Positions 42,986 to 51,515 are shown, counted from the stretch's first letter. The stretch: DNA of 64,000 nucleotides from a halophilic archaeon (GCA_003298465.1 QNGA01000001.1:1612001-1676000), one strand, 5' to 3'. Notes: generated by a model not told the origin, from the letters alone. Numbers and translations are program-made.

Positions 42986-44427
42986 CTGCCGTTCGTCTCG
43001 CCGTCGACGCCCATCGCGTCGAACAGTTTCTTCTTGACTGCTTCCTCGGTCAGCGACAGCAGCGTGTTGCGGTTGTCGTCGCTCGTCTCGATGCCGGTGA
43101 AGATGCCGAGGGGAATCTCCGTGCTGGCCTGCGTCGAGTGGCCCGCGGCCTCGCCGATGTCGTCGAACGCGTCCTGGAGGACGTTGCCGATGTTCATCCG
43201 GATGTCCTTCGAACGCGCCGCGAGGTAGATGGTGTCGTCGGCGATGCCGAACACGGCGGTGGTGGTGATGCCTTCGAGGTTGAGGAGGTGAGATGCGGCC
43301 TGCGAGAGGGCGTCCCGGTCGCGGATGAAGCCGGCGTTGCTGACGAGGTGACTCCCCTGCACCTCGCGGTTGGTGATGGCCTCCGCGAGCACGTCGAGCG
43401 TCTCCGGCGACATCGAGGGCGACTCGACCTGTTCGAGGGTGTCGTGGTTGGCGAAGGGGTAGAGGTACGCGGCCGCGGTGAGGTCGGCCGGGGTGGTGTC
43501 GCGCTTGAAGTCCAGGGTCTCGGCACGGATGCCGTAGAGGAGCGCCGTCGCGACCTCCTCGCTGAGGCTGATGTCGAACTCCTGGACGTACTTCGTCATG
43601 ATGGTCGAGGTCGAACTGACGTTCGGTCGGACGTCCGAGAACTCGACCTCGTACTCCTCGTCCGGTTCGTAGTGGTCGATGAGGATGTCGACGGGATGGG
43701 CGAGTTCCGTGTTGCTCGCTTTCACGTAGTCGATGAGCGCGAACGTGTCGTACTCGTCCATGTCCATCTCGTCGCGGGCGAGCAACTCGATGCCGAGCAG
43801 GTTGACGAACGCGCGGTTCTCCTGGTGGCCGATCTCGCCGAGATAGAGGATGTCCGCTTCGACGCCGAGGCTGTCGGCGATCGCCTGGAGCGCGGCAGCG
43901 CTCGCGATGGAGTCCGGGTCGGGGTTGTCGTGCGTGACGATGGCGAGGCGGTCGTCGGTCTCCTCGATGACGGTCGAGAGCTTGCGCGCCTTGTACTCCA
44001 GTTCGCCGGCCTCCAGCGACCGGAGCGCGGAGTTGGCGATGACCGTCGAGGGGTTGATGACGACGTCCGCCCCGAGTTCCGTCAGCTCGTCCGCGGACAC
44101 GGGGTCGCTCGCGCGCACGACGATGAAACGCTCGTCGTCGCGCCCGCGGATGTTCTCCACCGCCTCCTTGTTCGCCTCCACGTCGGACGAGAGGATGAGG
44201 ACGACGTCGCGGTCCGCGACCATCTCCGCGACGTCCTCGTCGCGGATGTCGGCCGACCGGGCGTTCAGGTCCTGGTCCCGGAGCGCCTCCACGCGGTCGG
44301 AGTCCCGGTCGACGATGAGAACCTCCTTGTCCTGTTCCACGAGTTCCTCGGCGACGGCGAACCCGACGCTCCCGCACCCCAGGATAGCGTACGTGGACAT
44401 CGAGGAGATGGTGATCCCGGCACTCAT
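42982..44427 (-). CDS. TrkA-N/DHH phosphoesterase fusion
   Basis: This is 481 residues from ATG 44427; an ATG nine codons further in (44400) is also possible. The N-terminal Rossmann domain (YAILGCGSVGFAVAEELVEQ to about residue 140) is a TrkA-N NAD-binding unit. It is followed by DHH motifs IVTHDNPDPDSIASAAAL and ILIDHYEPDEE, and a C-terminal DHHA1-like nucleotide-binding region. Such proteins hydrolyse small nucleotides (cyclic dinucleotides or nanoRNA) under NAD control. The domain order is the archaeal-specific one. TTAAGT is 20-30 bases before the ATG. Confidence 0.87.
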   Translation of the reverse strand: MSAGITISSMSTYAILGCGSVGFAVAEELVEQDKEVLIVDRDSDRVEALRDQDLNARSADIRDEDVAEMVADRDVVLILSSDVEANKEAVENIRGRDDERFIVVRASDPVSADELTELGADVVINPSTVIANSALRSLEAGELEYKARKLSTVIEETDDRLAIVTHDNPDPDSIASAAALQAIADSLGVEADILYLGEIGHQENRAFVNLLGIELLARDEMDMDEYDTFALIDYVKASNTELAHPVDILIDHYEPDEEYEVEFSDVRPNVSSTSTIMTKYVQEFDISLSEEVATALLYGIRAETLDFKRDTTPADLTAAAYLYPFANHDTLEQVESPSMSPETLDVLAEAITNREVQGSHLVSNAGFIRDRDALSQAASHLLNLEGITTTAVFGIADDTIYLAARSKDIRMNIGNVLQDAFDDIGEAAGHSTQASTEIPLGIFTGIETSDDNRNTLLSLTEEAVKKKLFDAMGVDGETNGS

Positions 44428-44688
44428 TACCTGAGCCGTTTTCCCGGCCAACACTTAATGTTCCCGGAGCATGGTCGGAACCGAACGCGGGCGTCGATTG
44501 CCCTCCCACGCGCCGGGCCGAATCGGGCGGCCGAATCGACCCCCGACGCTCGGACGAGCGCGGCGTCGACGCGGTCCGGACCGCGACTCCGCGACGGTCG
44601 AGTTCGGCCGTTTTCGGGCGACGGAAGCGCCCTCGGCGTTCCGAAAGGAAACGTATTTACGTCCATCCCGATTTTGTCGGAATGCGCT

Positions 44689-44762
44689 GGGCCGGTAGCT
44701 CAGTCCGGCAGAGCGTCTGACTCTTAATCAGACGGTCAGGGGTTCAAATCCCTTCCGGCCCG
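44689..44762 (+). tRNA. tRNA-Lys (CTT)
   Basis: The 74-base gene folds as a cloverleaf. Its acceptor stem is GGGCCGG paired with CCGGCCC, the anticodon stem TCTGA/TCAGA closes the loop CTCTTAA with anticodon CTT, and the T arm reads GGGGTTCAAATCCC. No 3' CCA is encoded. AACGTATTTACG about 35 bases upstream is a probable TATA element. Confidence 0.96.
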
Positions 44763-44798
44763 TGATTTTGCCGTGACCTACACCGTGAGTGCAGCGTT

Positions 44799-45785
44799 TC
44801 AGGTCCTCGCACCGACGACGGTCGCCGACTCGTCGACGGTCAGGTGCAGATCGTCGCCGTCACAGGAGACCGTGACGCTAATCCGGACCGGGTCCTCGGA
44901 GACGAGTTCCGGTCTGTGGCCGCGAACTGCCTCCCAGATGGAGGGTACGCCGTCGAAGTCGGCGACGCGAAACTCGCCGTCGGCGACGCGGTCGTAGTAG
45001 AAAGCCCTCGTGACGGGATGCAGTACGACCGCTCTCGACAGCGGCAGTTGCGCACCATCCTCGCAGACGGCGCAGGTGAATCTGACCAGGAACCGGTCGC
45101 GTCTACCGCAAGCCCGACACACCGACCCGGTCGTCAGGTGGTGCTCCTCGCACCAGAACAGCGTCGACGCGACCGACCCGGCACACCTCGGACAGACGCC
45201 CTCGAACAGCGTCGCGTACCGGTGGTGTCGCTGGACGGTAGCCGCCTCGAGTATCTCCTCGGGAGTCCGGTCCGTCAGCCCCGCCGGCGAGAACGTCTGG
45301 AGGAGGACTATCCCCGGAGGAAACCCCTCGATGGAGAACCGCCCCTCGCACTCCGTGCAGGTCACGAGCAGGTGTGCGTCCTCGTACCTGAGCACCGTCG
45401 ATGCGCCGCAGCACGGACACAGCTCGTCGAGTTCGCTGGCCTCGAACGGGGGACTCTCGACGCCCGTCCCCTCGATGACCGCCCAGACGATGGCGCGACC
45501 GGTGCCACTCAGCCTGTAGCCTTCGTCGGTGCGACGGACGAAGTTTCCAACGAGCTTGTCGAGGTGGTAGGTGAACTGCGAGCCGTCCTGCATGCCGACG
45601 CGCTTGCGAAGTTCGGCGAACGAGACGGCGGACCCCTCGTTGTACGGCGCGCTTGCCTCCCAGAGCGACAGCAGAATCGCCAGACGCGTCTCGTTGCTCA
45701 GGAGCGCGAACGCGTCGGCCATCGCCGGAGCGACCGGATTCGCCACGGTTTCGAGCGGCGAATCCGCCTGGGACGGAGCTGTCAT
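44799..45785 (-). CDS. ArsR-like HTH regulator with zinc ribbons
   Basis: This is 328 residues from ATG 45785; the longer open frame upstream overlaps another gene and is rejected. The winged helix is ADAFALLSNETRLAILLSLW, SFAELRKRVGM and FTYHLDKLVGNFVRR. Several Cys pairs (CPCC, CTEC, CPRC, CRAC, CAVC) suggest two or more zinc ribbons. The regulated gene and ligand are unknown. Confidence 0.87.
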   Translation of the reverse strand: MTAPSQADSPLETVANPVAPAMADAFALLSNETRLAILLSLWEASAPYNEGSAVSFAELRKRVGMQDGSQFTYHLDKLVGNFVRRTDEGYRLSGTGRAIVWAVIEGTGVESPPFEASELDELCPCCGASTVLRYEDAHLLVTCTECEGRFSIEGFPPGIVLLQTFSPAGLTDRTPEEILEAATVQRHHRYATLFEGVCPRCAGSVASTLFWCEEHHLTTGSVCRACGRRDRFLVRFTCAVCEDGAQLPLSRAVVLHPVTRAFYYDRVADGEFRVADFDGVPSIWEAVRGHRPELVSEDPVRISVTVSCDGDDLHLTVDESATVVGART

Positions 45786-45852
45786 GTGTAATGGTGGCAT
45801 TGACCACACTATGTGCCTGTCGGCGAGATTCCGTGCCGCACTCGCGGGTGAA

Positions 45853-46113
45853 TCACCGGACACGAGGACGGTCGTGGTCCCTACGTAGCGGGTCGGCGTC
45901 TTCCCGACCGACCCGGTCGACGTCCCTCGTCTCGGGGTCTCCCTCGAAGGCTGGCGTCTCCGGCCCGGTCCGGGCGCGACGCGTCGTCGGCCGCTGTTCC
46001 GTCGCTTCGAGGATGCGGGTCGTCAGAGCGATTACGACCCACGGAATCACGACGAAGAGGCCGAAGATCGCCACCCACGCGCCCAGGAGCAGGAGCAGTT
46101 CTCCCGTGGTCAT
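45853..46113 (-). CDS. Small single-pass membrane protein
   Basis: This 86-residue frame (ATG 46113) gives one strong membrane helix (TTGELLLLLGAWVAIFGLFV to about residue 32) with a charged C-terminal tail rich in Arg and Glu. The helix-plus-tail form suggests a real microprotein, probably cytoplasm-facing by its C-terminus. No family recognised. A shorter membrane peptide is encoded just upstream on the same strand. Confidence 0.55.
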   Translation of the reverse strand: MTTGELLLLLGAWVAIFGLFVVIPWVVIALTTRILEATEQRPTTRRARTGPETPAFEGDPETRDVDRVGREDADPLRRDHDRPRVR

Positions 46114-46143
46114 CGATTCGTTTCCCCCTCGGTCTCCGTCATC

Positions 46144-46230
46144 TCAGACGAAGCCGCCGAGCGGAAAGACGACCGCGAGCGCGAGGGTCGTCCCGGTCAG
46201 TCGGCGTTCGTCAGTGGTCACTTCTCTCAT
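46144..46230 (-). CDS. Very short membrane peptide ORF (28 residues)
   Basis: ATG 46230 to TGA 46144 reads MREVTTDERRLTGTTLALA followed by VVFPLGGFV. A charged N-terminus and one hydrophobic stretch are visible. Its stop is about 30 bases before the start of the 86-residue membrane protein, so the two could be co-transcribed. It may be only chance. Confidence 0.4.
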   Translation of the reverse strand: MREVTTDERRLTGTTLALAVVFPLGGFV

Positions 46231-46358
46231 CGGTCGTCAGTTCGCTCCCCGCCGCCATATGTGTTAGCTGAATTGTATTTCCCTAAGACGGATTACCGAA
46301 CCAACCTTTCCTGAGGCGGTCGACAAGTCCGGCTGACGACCGGTCGCGTCCGCTCGCC

Positions 46359-47108
46359 TCACGGCTCGTCGACGGGCCGTCCCGGACGAATCGTGAACTC
46401 CCCGTCGGCGGCGAACCGGACGAGCGCCCGCGATCCGAGATCGAGTCGCCGCAGGCGCTCGGCCCGCGGATGGTCGCCGAGCGCGTACGACGCGCGGCGA
46501 CTGAACGGCCAGCCGCCGACGTCGCCGACGAACTCCAGCGGTGCGCGGAGGAGCGTCCCGTCCTTCACCGTGAAACTGGACGCGGAGAGCCGCGCACCGA
46601 ACGTCGGCGGTCGGTCGATTTCGACGGTGAGGAGGCGCTTCCCGTCGACGGTGACCGTCGTCCGCCGTCGGGTGCCGTCGTCGTCGAAGGTGACGTCGCC
46701 GACCGCCTTCGGATACCCCCAGACGTCGACGCCGAGCGCCCGCCCCGGTTCGGTCGTCACGGGGAGGTACCACACGTAGCCGCCCGCGCCGCCCCGGAGG
46801 GCCGACGCGAGCGGCACGGTCCCGGTCGAGCCCCGGACGGCCGGGAGGAGGACTCCGAACTCGTCGTACGGCGCTATCTCCCCCGCTCCGATTCGACGGT
46901 ACTCGACGCAGAGGAACGTCACCGCGGCTCGCCCCGGTGCCGTCCGAATGGGAACGAGCCCCTCGGGCAACAGCTCTCGCACGCCCCCGTAGTTGGCCCC
47001 GAACGCGGCCCCCGTCATCGCCGCGTCGGTCGACAACGGAAGGTCGACCGTCTCTCCCGTCGAGAGGGTGAACGGCTCCGCGGTCGTGCCGCCGACCGGA
47101 TCGGTCAT
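46359..47108 (-). CDS. Acetoacetate decarboxylase-like protein
   Basis: The 249-residue protein has the ADC fold: AAFGANYGGVRELLPEGLVP, AVTFLCVEYRRIGAGEIAPY, and the catalytic Lys in VWGYPKAVGDV (Lys134). The family decarboxylates acetoacetate or catalyses related aldol reactions through a Schiff base on that Lys. ADC-like paralogues in haloarchaea often lack a known substrate. No operon partner is evident. Confidence 0.87.
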   Translation of the reverse strand: MTDPVGGTTAEPFTLSTGETVDLPLSTDAAMTGAAFGANYGGVRELLPEGLVPIRTAPGRAAVTFLCVEYRRIGAGEIAPYDEFGVLLPAVRGSTGTVPLASALRGGAGGYVWYLPVTTEPGRALGVDVWGYPKAVGDVTFDDDGTRRRTTVTVDGKRLLTVEIDRPPTFGARLSASSFTVKDGTLLRAPLEFVGDVGGWPFSRRASYALGDHPRAERLRRLDLGSRALVRFAADGEFTIRPGRPVDEP

Positions 47109-47271
47109 GGTGTTTCGAGTCGGGCGTACGCGCGTGTTCGTCTTAAGATTGGAGTAGCCTCACTCTCAGAGCCGAACTGTCGACTATAAGGAAGAGCCGA
47201 CGCGTATCACTGAGACCGACGAGGGGAATTCGTCAGACTCCTCATCAGGTACCTGGTTCTGGAGTTTGTGG

Positions 47272-47328
47272 ATGCTGTTCCTTCTGGTTTTCCTGCTACT
47301 AGCCCTTGGAGCCCTACTGCTGATGTAG
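47272..47328 (+). CDS. Possible 18-residue hydrophobic microprotein
   Basis: ATG 47272 to TAG 47326 codes MLFLLVFLLLALGALLLM, and the same frame is open upstream to 47157 with TWFWSLW immediately before and an acidic/Ser stretch (TDEGNSSDSSSG) earlier. The amino-acid character is that of a real small membrane protein, but no ATG or GTG start is found in the upstream part. ACTATAAGG at 47181 could be its promoter. It could be a gene with an unusual start, a gene remnant, or chance. Confidence 0.3.
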   Translation: MLFLLVFLLLALGALLLM

Positions 47329-47371
47329 CTCTATGTACAGCCGCTCACGGGTTGTGAGCGCGCAGTAGTAG

Positions 47372-47545
47372 TGGGGTCGGAGGGATTTGAACCCCCGATC
47401 GACTGATATCTCCGGTGCGCCTCGGAACTCCAGAGGGTCGTCAACGCGAGCGATGATCAGTCGCCCGCTCGGTATATCAGCTGGAGTCTCGTCCCGGGCG
47501 CGTGCCTCTGGAGTCAGTCGCCATGCCGGGCTTGGCCACGACCCC
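47372..47545 (-). tRNA. tRNA-Trp (CCA) with 100-base intron
   Basis: Exon 1 is 47508-47545 and exon 2 47372-47407. Joined, they give 74 bases with acceptor GGGGTCG/CGACCCC, anticodon stem ACTGA/TCAGT, loop CTCCAGA (anticodon CCA) and discriminator A. The intron, 47408-47507, sits after base 37, the classical archaeal tRNA-Trp position. In Haloferax this intron contains a box C/D guide that methylates C34 and U39. CTGA occurs twice in this intron, and the complementary CTCTGGAGT faces the anticodon, but the C boxes are not clear. Confidence 0.94.
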
Positions 47546-47588
47546 TCGCCAGTGAATTGGGTGAAATCGCCTAAAGGGGTTTCGATTT

Positions 47589-47813
47589 CTACTCCTCGCG
47601 GGCTTTCCAGTCGCACTCCTGGCACTTGTAGCCCGTGACGAACGCCGTCACGCTCGGCATGTATCCGACTTCGAGCACGTCGCTGCCGCAGTCGGGGCAC
47701 TGCCGGTCTGCCTCCTCGATGTCCTCGGCGTCCATCACGGACTCGCCCTCGATCATCTCGGCCAGTTTCGCTGGCGTCACCATCCGTCCCTGCACGACGC
47801 GGTTGTCGGCCAT
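47589..47813 (-). CDS. DUF5795-like zinc-ribbon protein
   Basis: The 74-residue protein has two CxxC knuckles (CPDC and CQEC, 23 residues apart) in its second half and an amphipathic N-terminal helix (VVQGRMVTPAKLAEMIEGES). It is a conserved haloarchaeal family, role unknown. It lies just upstream of tRNA-Trp on the same strand and shortly downstream of the DUF5794-like membrane gene. Confidence 0.85.
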   Translation of the reverse strand: MADNRVVQGRMVTPAKLAEMIEGESVMDAEDIEEADRQCPDCGSDVLEVGYMPSVTAFVTGYKCQECDWKAREE

Positions 47814-47844
47814 ACTCGTGTTCGGGGCCGGGGGTGGAAAAGCG

Positions 47845-48879
47845 TTACAGCCAGGGCTTGCGCTCGCCGTCGGACTCGGTGGGGTAGCCGTAGTCGGCCT
47901 TCCCCGTGTCGTCGTCGCCGTCGTCGTCCGACAGGAGGTCGACGTCCCGCGACGCCGCGGCGATGTGGCCCGCCGTCACGGTGGTCTGGCCCTCGCCCGG
48001 CCCGTCGGAGACGTCCGCGAGCACGCCCGCTTCGAGCCGCGCGCCGTCGGAGCGGCCGCTGCCGTCCGTCACCGTCTTCGCGTCGGCGGCGGCCGCTTCC
48101 GCGGGCGTCGCTCCGGGGTCGTCGTCCGACGATTCGACGACCTCGCCGTGTTCGCCGGGGTCGAGCGCCAGCAGCACGGCGACGGCGAGGACTGCCAGCG
48201 CCAGCGGTGCGTCGCTGTCGACCACGTGGAGTATCGACAGCGGGAGGACGCCCAGCGCGACGGCGCTCCCGAACCGGAAGCGGTCGATGTCGACGACTTC
48301 GCGCAGGCGCGGCGCGAGCAGCGCGACCACGAGCGCGAACGTGACCCCGCTCCCGGCGGCGGCGACGGCGTGGACGACCCGCGTCATGTTGGGGTCGGTG
48401 ACGAGTTCGAATCCGGCCGGCCGGAGGCTGGCGAGCATGCCGAGACCGATGATGATGCCGGGGCTGGGGAGATACTCCCCGATGCGCGCGCTCGCCGTCT
48501 TGGCGGCGATGGCGGCGATGACGAGCGCTGCGAACCGCTCGAACACGTGCATGTTCAGGACGCTCTCGATGGTCGGCGCGAACGCCGCCTCCAGGGCGGC
48601 GATGCCGACGATGCCGGTGCCGACGAGCAGGACGCTCGCCGCCTGTTCGCGGGGCGTCCCGTCCATCTCGGCGAGGATGACGGCGACGGTGGCGCTGCCG
48701 CCGAACACCAGCAGGCCGACCTGGACGATGCCCGCCCAGGTGTCGAGCGCCCCGGCGAGCACCATCGCCGGGAAGATGCCGTCTACCAGGGGCAGCCCCA
48801 TCACCGTCGCCAGCAGCTTCGTCTTGCCGCCTACCTGTCTCTCGAGGCGATAGGCGACCGGGTGGCGTGAACTACTCAT
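47845..48879 (-). CDS. DUF5794-like multi-span membrane protein
   Basis: The 344-residue protein has about seven membrane segments up to residue ~235, then an acidic Ala/Asp/Gly tail of about 110 residues ending in YGYPTESDGERKPWL. The first helices (KLLATVMGLPLVDGIFPAMV and VQVGLLVFGGSATVAVILAE) match a haloarchaeal conserved family, role unknown. It may be co-transcribed with the DUF5795-like gene. Confidence 0.83.
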   Translation of the reverse strand: MSSSRHPVAYRLERQVGGKTKLLATVMGLPLVDGIFPAMVLAGALDTWAGIVQVGLLVFGGSATVAVILAEMDGTPREQAASVLLVGTGIVGIAALEAAFAPTIESVLNMHVFERFAALVIAAIAAKTASARIGEYLPSPGIIIGLGMLASLRPAGFELVTDPNMTRVVHAVAAAGSGVTFALVVALLAPRLREVVDIDRFRFGSAVALGVLPLSILHVVDSDAPLALAVLAVAVLLALDPGEHGEVVESSDDDPGATPAEAAAADAKTVTDGSGRSDGARLEAGVLADVSDGPGEGQTTVTAGHIAAASRDVDLLSDDDGDDDTGKADYGYPTESDGERKPWL

Positions 48880-48882
48880 TCA

Positions 48883-49086
48883 CTATCTGGGATGGCCCTG
48901 ACCGTCGGGCGAACGGCGATAGCTCTCGCGGTACGACGAACCGTGGCGTCCGAACCGAAATCCGAATCGGACCGCGAGTTTCTCTACCAGTGTCGGGAGC
49001 ATCGTCGGAAGGAAAATGGTCGGGTTGCTGGAGGCGGCGCTCTTCGGACCAGCAGTGCACTCCGCGAGGGGACTGGTAGAGTCCAT
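48883..49086 (-). CDS. Possible small protein of 67 residues
   Basis: ATG 49086 opens 67 codons that end TAG just 3' of the DUF5794-like start. It has no family, but a TATA-like CTTAAGAC lies about 30 bases before the ATG, as in leaderless genes. LPTLVEKLAVRFGFRFGRHG could form an amphipathic helix. Coding is uncertain, and the product is basic, unlike most neighbours. Confidence 0.4.
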   Translation of the reverse strand: MDSTSPLAECTAGPKSAASSNPTIFLPTMLPTLVEKLAVRFGFRFGRHGSSYRESYRRSPDGQGHPR

Positions 49087-49439
49087 ATCAAATGATACCG
49101 TCGTTTTGGTCTTAAGCGTTGCGTGTGAAACGGCCTCATTGAGCGCGAAAGTGAAAGACTGACCCGTAATCCGGTTACGAATCGTCGACGGATTCTGCGG
49201 ACCGCTGGCGAGTCGTCAATGTGAACGGTTGTCAATGAACTATCGTCGGGGCGGTGCACCGGCGACGGTGCGCACCCGGTTCGTCCCCGTCGCCGACGGC
49301 TGGCGGTCGACGGGGCGGACCGACGAAGCGACCGCACGCGACCGGACCGTACGCACGCTCGTGCACATCGCGCGCTCGCCGAGGGAGGATGAAACCACAA
49401 TCTCGCAACGTTTTTCACGTGGGGCCACGTTCGATTTAC
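49087..49439. other. Intergenic stretch before guaB
   Basis: No gene is seen. It should hold the guaB promoter; GCAACGTTTTTCACG at about 49405 and CGATTTACATGG at the start codon are the AT-rich elements. Confidence 0.55.
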
Positions 49440-50933
49440 ATGGCGAACGATTCTCATCACGGTGGCCCGTTCTCCGAGAAACTCCGCGTACCGGAGGCGC
49501 TCACGTTCGACGACGTGCTCCTCCGTCCGAAGGAGAGTCACGTCGAACCGGACGACGCCGACGTGAGTACGCGCGTCTCGAAGTCCGTCGAACTGGAGGT
49601 GCCGGTCCTCTCGGCGGCGATGGACACCGTCACCGAGAGCAGGATGGCGACCGAGATGGCCCGCCAGGGCGGCCTCGGCGTCCTCCACCGGAACATGGAC
49701 GTCGACGAGATGGTCGAGGAGATAGAGGAGGTCAAGCGCGCGGACGAACTCATCATCCGCGACGTGGTCACCGCGAACCCCGACCAGACGGTGCGAGAGG
49801 TCGACGCGATGATGGAGCGCGAGGGCGTCAGCGGTGCGCCCGTCGTCGGCGACGACGACCGCGTGCTCGGCATCATCTCCGGCACCGACATCCGTCCGTA
49901 CCTGGAGGTCGGCGAGAGCGACGAGGTCCGCGAGGCGATGACCGACGAGGTCATCACCGCCACCGAGGACGTGACCGCGCGCGAGGCGCTCGAGTTGATG
50001 TACGAGCACAAGATCGAGCGCGTGCCCGTCGTCGACGACGAGAACCGCCTCACCGGCCTGGTCACGATGCAGGTCGTCCTCCAGCGCCGCGAGTACACCG
50101 ACGCGGCCCGCGACGAGGAGGGTCGCCTGCGCGTCGGCGTCGCCGTCGGTCCGTTCGAGACCGACCGCGCGACGGCGGCCGACGAGGCGGGCGCGGACGT
50201 GCTGTTCATCGACTGCGCGCACGCCCACAACCGGAACGTCATCGACGGCGCGCGCGACATCGGCGAGGCCGTCGAGGCCGACGTCGTCGTCGGCAACATC
50301 GGCACGCGAGAGGCCGCGGAGGACATCGTCGACTTCGCCGACGGTCTCAAGGTCGGCATCGGCCCGGGTAGCATCTGTACGACTCGGGTAGTCTCCGGTG
50401 CCGGTATGCCCCAGATAACCGCCATCGCACAGGTCGCGGACGTGGCGAACCAGCACGACGTCCCCGTCATCGCGGACGGCGGCATCCGGTACTCCGGCGA
50501 CGCCATCAAGGCCATCGCGGCGGGCGCGGACGCCGTCATGCTCGGGTCGTACTTCGCCGGCACCGACGAGGCCCCCGGCCGGGTCATCACCATCGACGGC
50601 AAGAAGTACAAGCAGTACCGCGGCATGGGCAGCGTCGGTGCGATGACGACCGGCGACGGCGACCGCTACCTCAAGGACGAACCCGAGGACGACGAGGAGT
50701 ACGTCCCCGAGGGCGTCGAGGCCGCCAAGCCGTACACCGGGACCCTGGAGAGCGAACTCCACCAGCTCGTCGGCGGGATGCAGTCCGGCATGGGCTACGT
50801 CGGTACGGAGACCATCCCGGCGTTCAAGGAGCGCTCGGAGTTCGTCCGCGTCTCCTCCGCCGGCCAGACCGAAGGCCATCCCCACGACGTGATGATCACC
50901 GACGAAGCGCCGAACTACAGCCCCGGCGAGTAG
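49440..50933 (+). CDS. guaB: IMP dehydrogenase
   Basis: This is 497 residues from ATG 49440; a longer frame upstream is basic and non-coding. The TIM barrel has ALTFDDVLLRP, VGNIGTREAA, and the catalytic loop GPGSICTTRVVSG (Cys313), with KKYKQYRGMGSVGAM as the mobile flap. Two CBS domains are inserted at about 105-215. It oxidises IMP to XMP with NAD, the first step to GMP. Confidence 0.97.
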   Translation: MANDSHHGGPFSEKLRVPEALTFDDVLLRPKESHVEPDDADVSTRVSKSVELEVPVLSAAMDTVTESRMATEMARQGGLGVLHRNMDVDEMVEEIEEVKRADELIIRDVVTANPDQTVREVDAMMEREGVSGAPVVGDDDRVLGIISGTDIRPYLEVGESDEVREAMTDEVITATEDVTAREALELMYEHKIERVPVVDDENRLTGLVTMQVVLQRREYTDAARDEEGRLRVGVAVGPFETDRATAADEAGADVLFIDCAHAHNRNVIDGARDIGEAVEADVVVGNIGTREAAEDIVDFADGLKVGIGPGSICTTRVVSGAGMPQITAIAQVADVANQHDVPVIADGGIRYSGDAIKAIAAGADAVMLGSYFAGTDEAPGRVITIDGKKYKQYRGMGSVGAMTTGDGDRYLKDEPEDDEEYVPEGVEAAKPYTGTLESELHQLVGGMQSGMGYVGTETIPAFKERSEFVRVSSAGQTEGHPHDVMITDEAPNYSPGE

Positions 50934-51011
50934 CGACCGACGACTCCCCTCGAAAAACGATTTCTTCGGAACGCCGTGCGGCGGGCGTCACGCCGACGCG
51001 TCGAACCCCGT

Positions 51012-51128
51012 CTACGTCCCGCCGGTACACCGCGGGCTACACGTCTCGGTTTCGGCGGCGTTCGCGCCCGGAACCGCCTTGAACTCCGTGTCGCACTCTG
51101 CACACTCGTAGGTCTCGAACTCCGGCAT
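51012..51128 (-). CDS. 38-residue zinc-ribbon microprotein
   Basis: ATG 51128 to TAG 51012 gives MPEFETYECAECDTEFKAV and then 19 more residues with CSPRC. The paired Cys knuckles (CAEC and CSPRC, 18 residues apart) mark a small zinc ribbon as found in many haloarchaeal microproteins. It stands alone between guaB and a small plus-strand gene. The role is unknown. Confidence 0.75.
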   Translation of the reverse strand: MPEFETYECAECDTEFKAVPGANAAETETCSPRCTGGT

Positions 51129-51293
51129 GTCCGATGGTTGGTGGCTACGGCCTCAAATCGATTACGGGGACGGGCGTGGGCGACGACGCCCGTCGAACGC
51201 GACTCGCGGGACGTTTTGCGTTCGCTCACGGTCGACGCGTCTCGGCGAGCGAGTTCGATACGCTTTACCACCGGGAGCGTCTCCCCACTGTCG

Positions 51294-51515
51294 ATGGTAC
51301 GCTGCGAGCAGGAGGACTGCGGCTGGGTCGCCATAGCGCCGTCCGGACGGGCCGCGTGGCGACAGTACGAGGAACACGTGCTGGCCGAACACGTCGAAAC
51401 CGTCGAGGCCGACGTCCCCGACGGTCACGTCCAGGTGAGGACCGACGACGGCGAGTGGACGACCATGGAGATAGAGGAGGCGAAGGACGGCCGCGGCGAC
51501 GAGTCGCCGGAGTGA
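51294..51515 (+). CDS. Small zinc-finger-like protein
   Basis: The 73-residue protein (ATG 51294) begins MVRCEQEDCGWVAIAPSGR and has His residues in EEHVLAEHVE, so C-x5-C...H-x4-H could bind zinc. The rest is acidic (TTMEIEEAKDGRGDESPE). It belongs to small conserved haloarchaeal proteins of unknown role. TACGCTTTACCACC about 35 bases upstream may be the promoter. Confidence 0.7.
   Translation: MVRCEQEDCGWVAIAPSGRAAWRQYEEHVLAEHVETVEADVPDGHVQVRTDDGEWTTMEIEEAKDGRGDESPE

Noticed and set aside
46262..46290. TTAG...CCTAA pair before the small membrane genes
   Set aside because: Arms differ and are separated by about 20 bases, unlike the 14-base palindromes.
47566..47576. GCCTAAA half of an iron box near tRNA-Trp
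   Set aside because: Only one half-site is present (left arm does not match), in a tRNA promoter.
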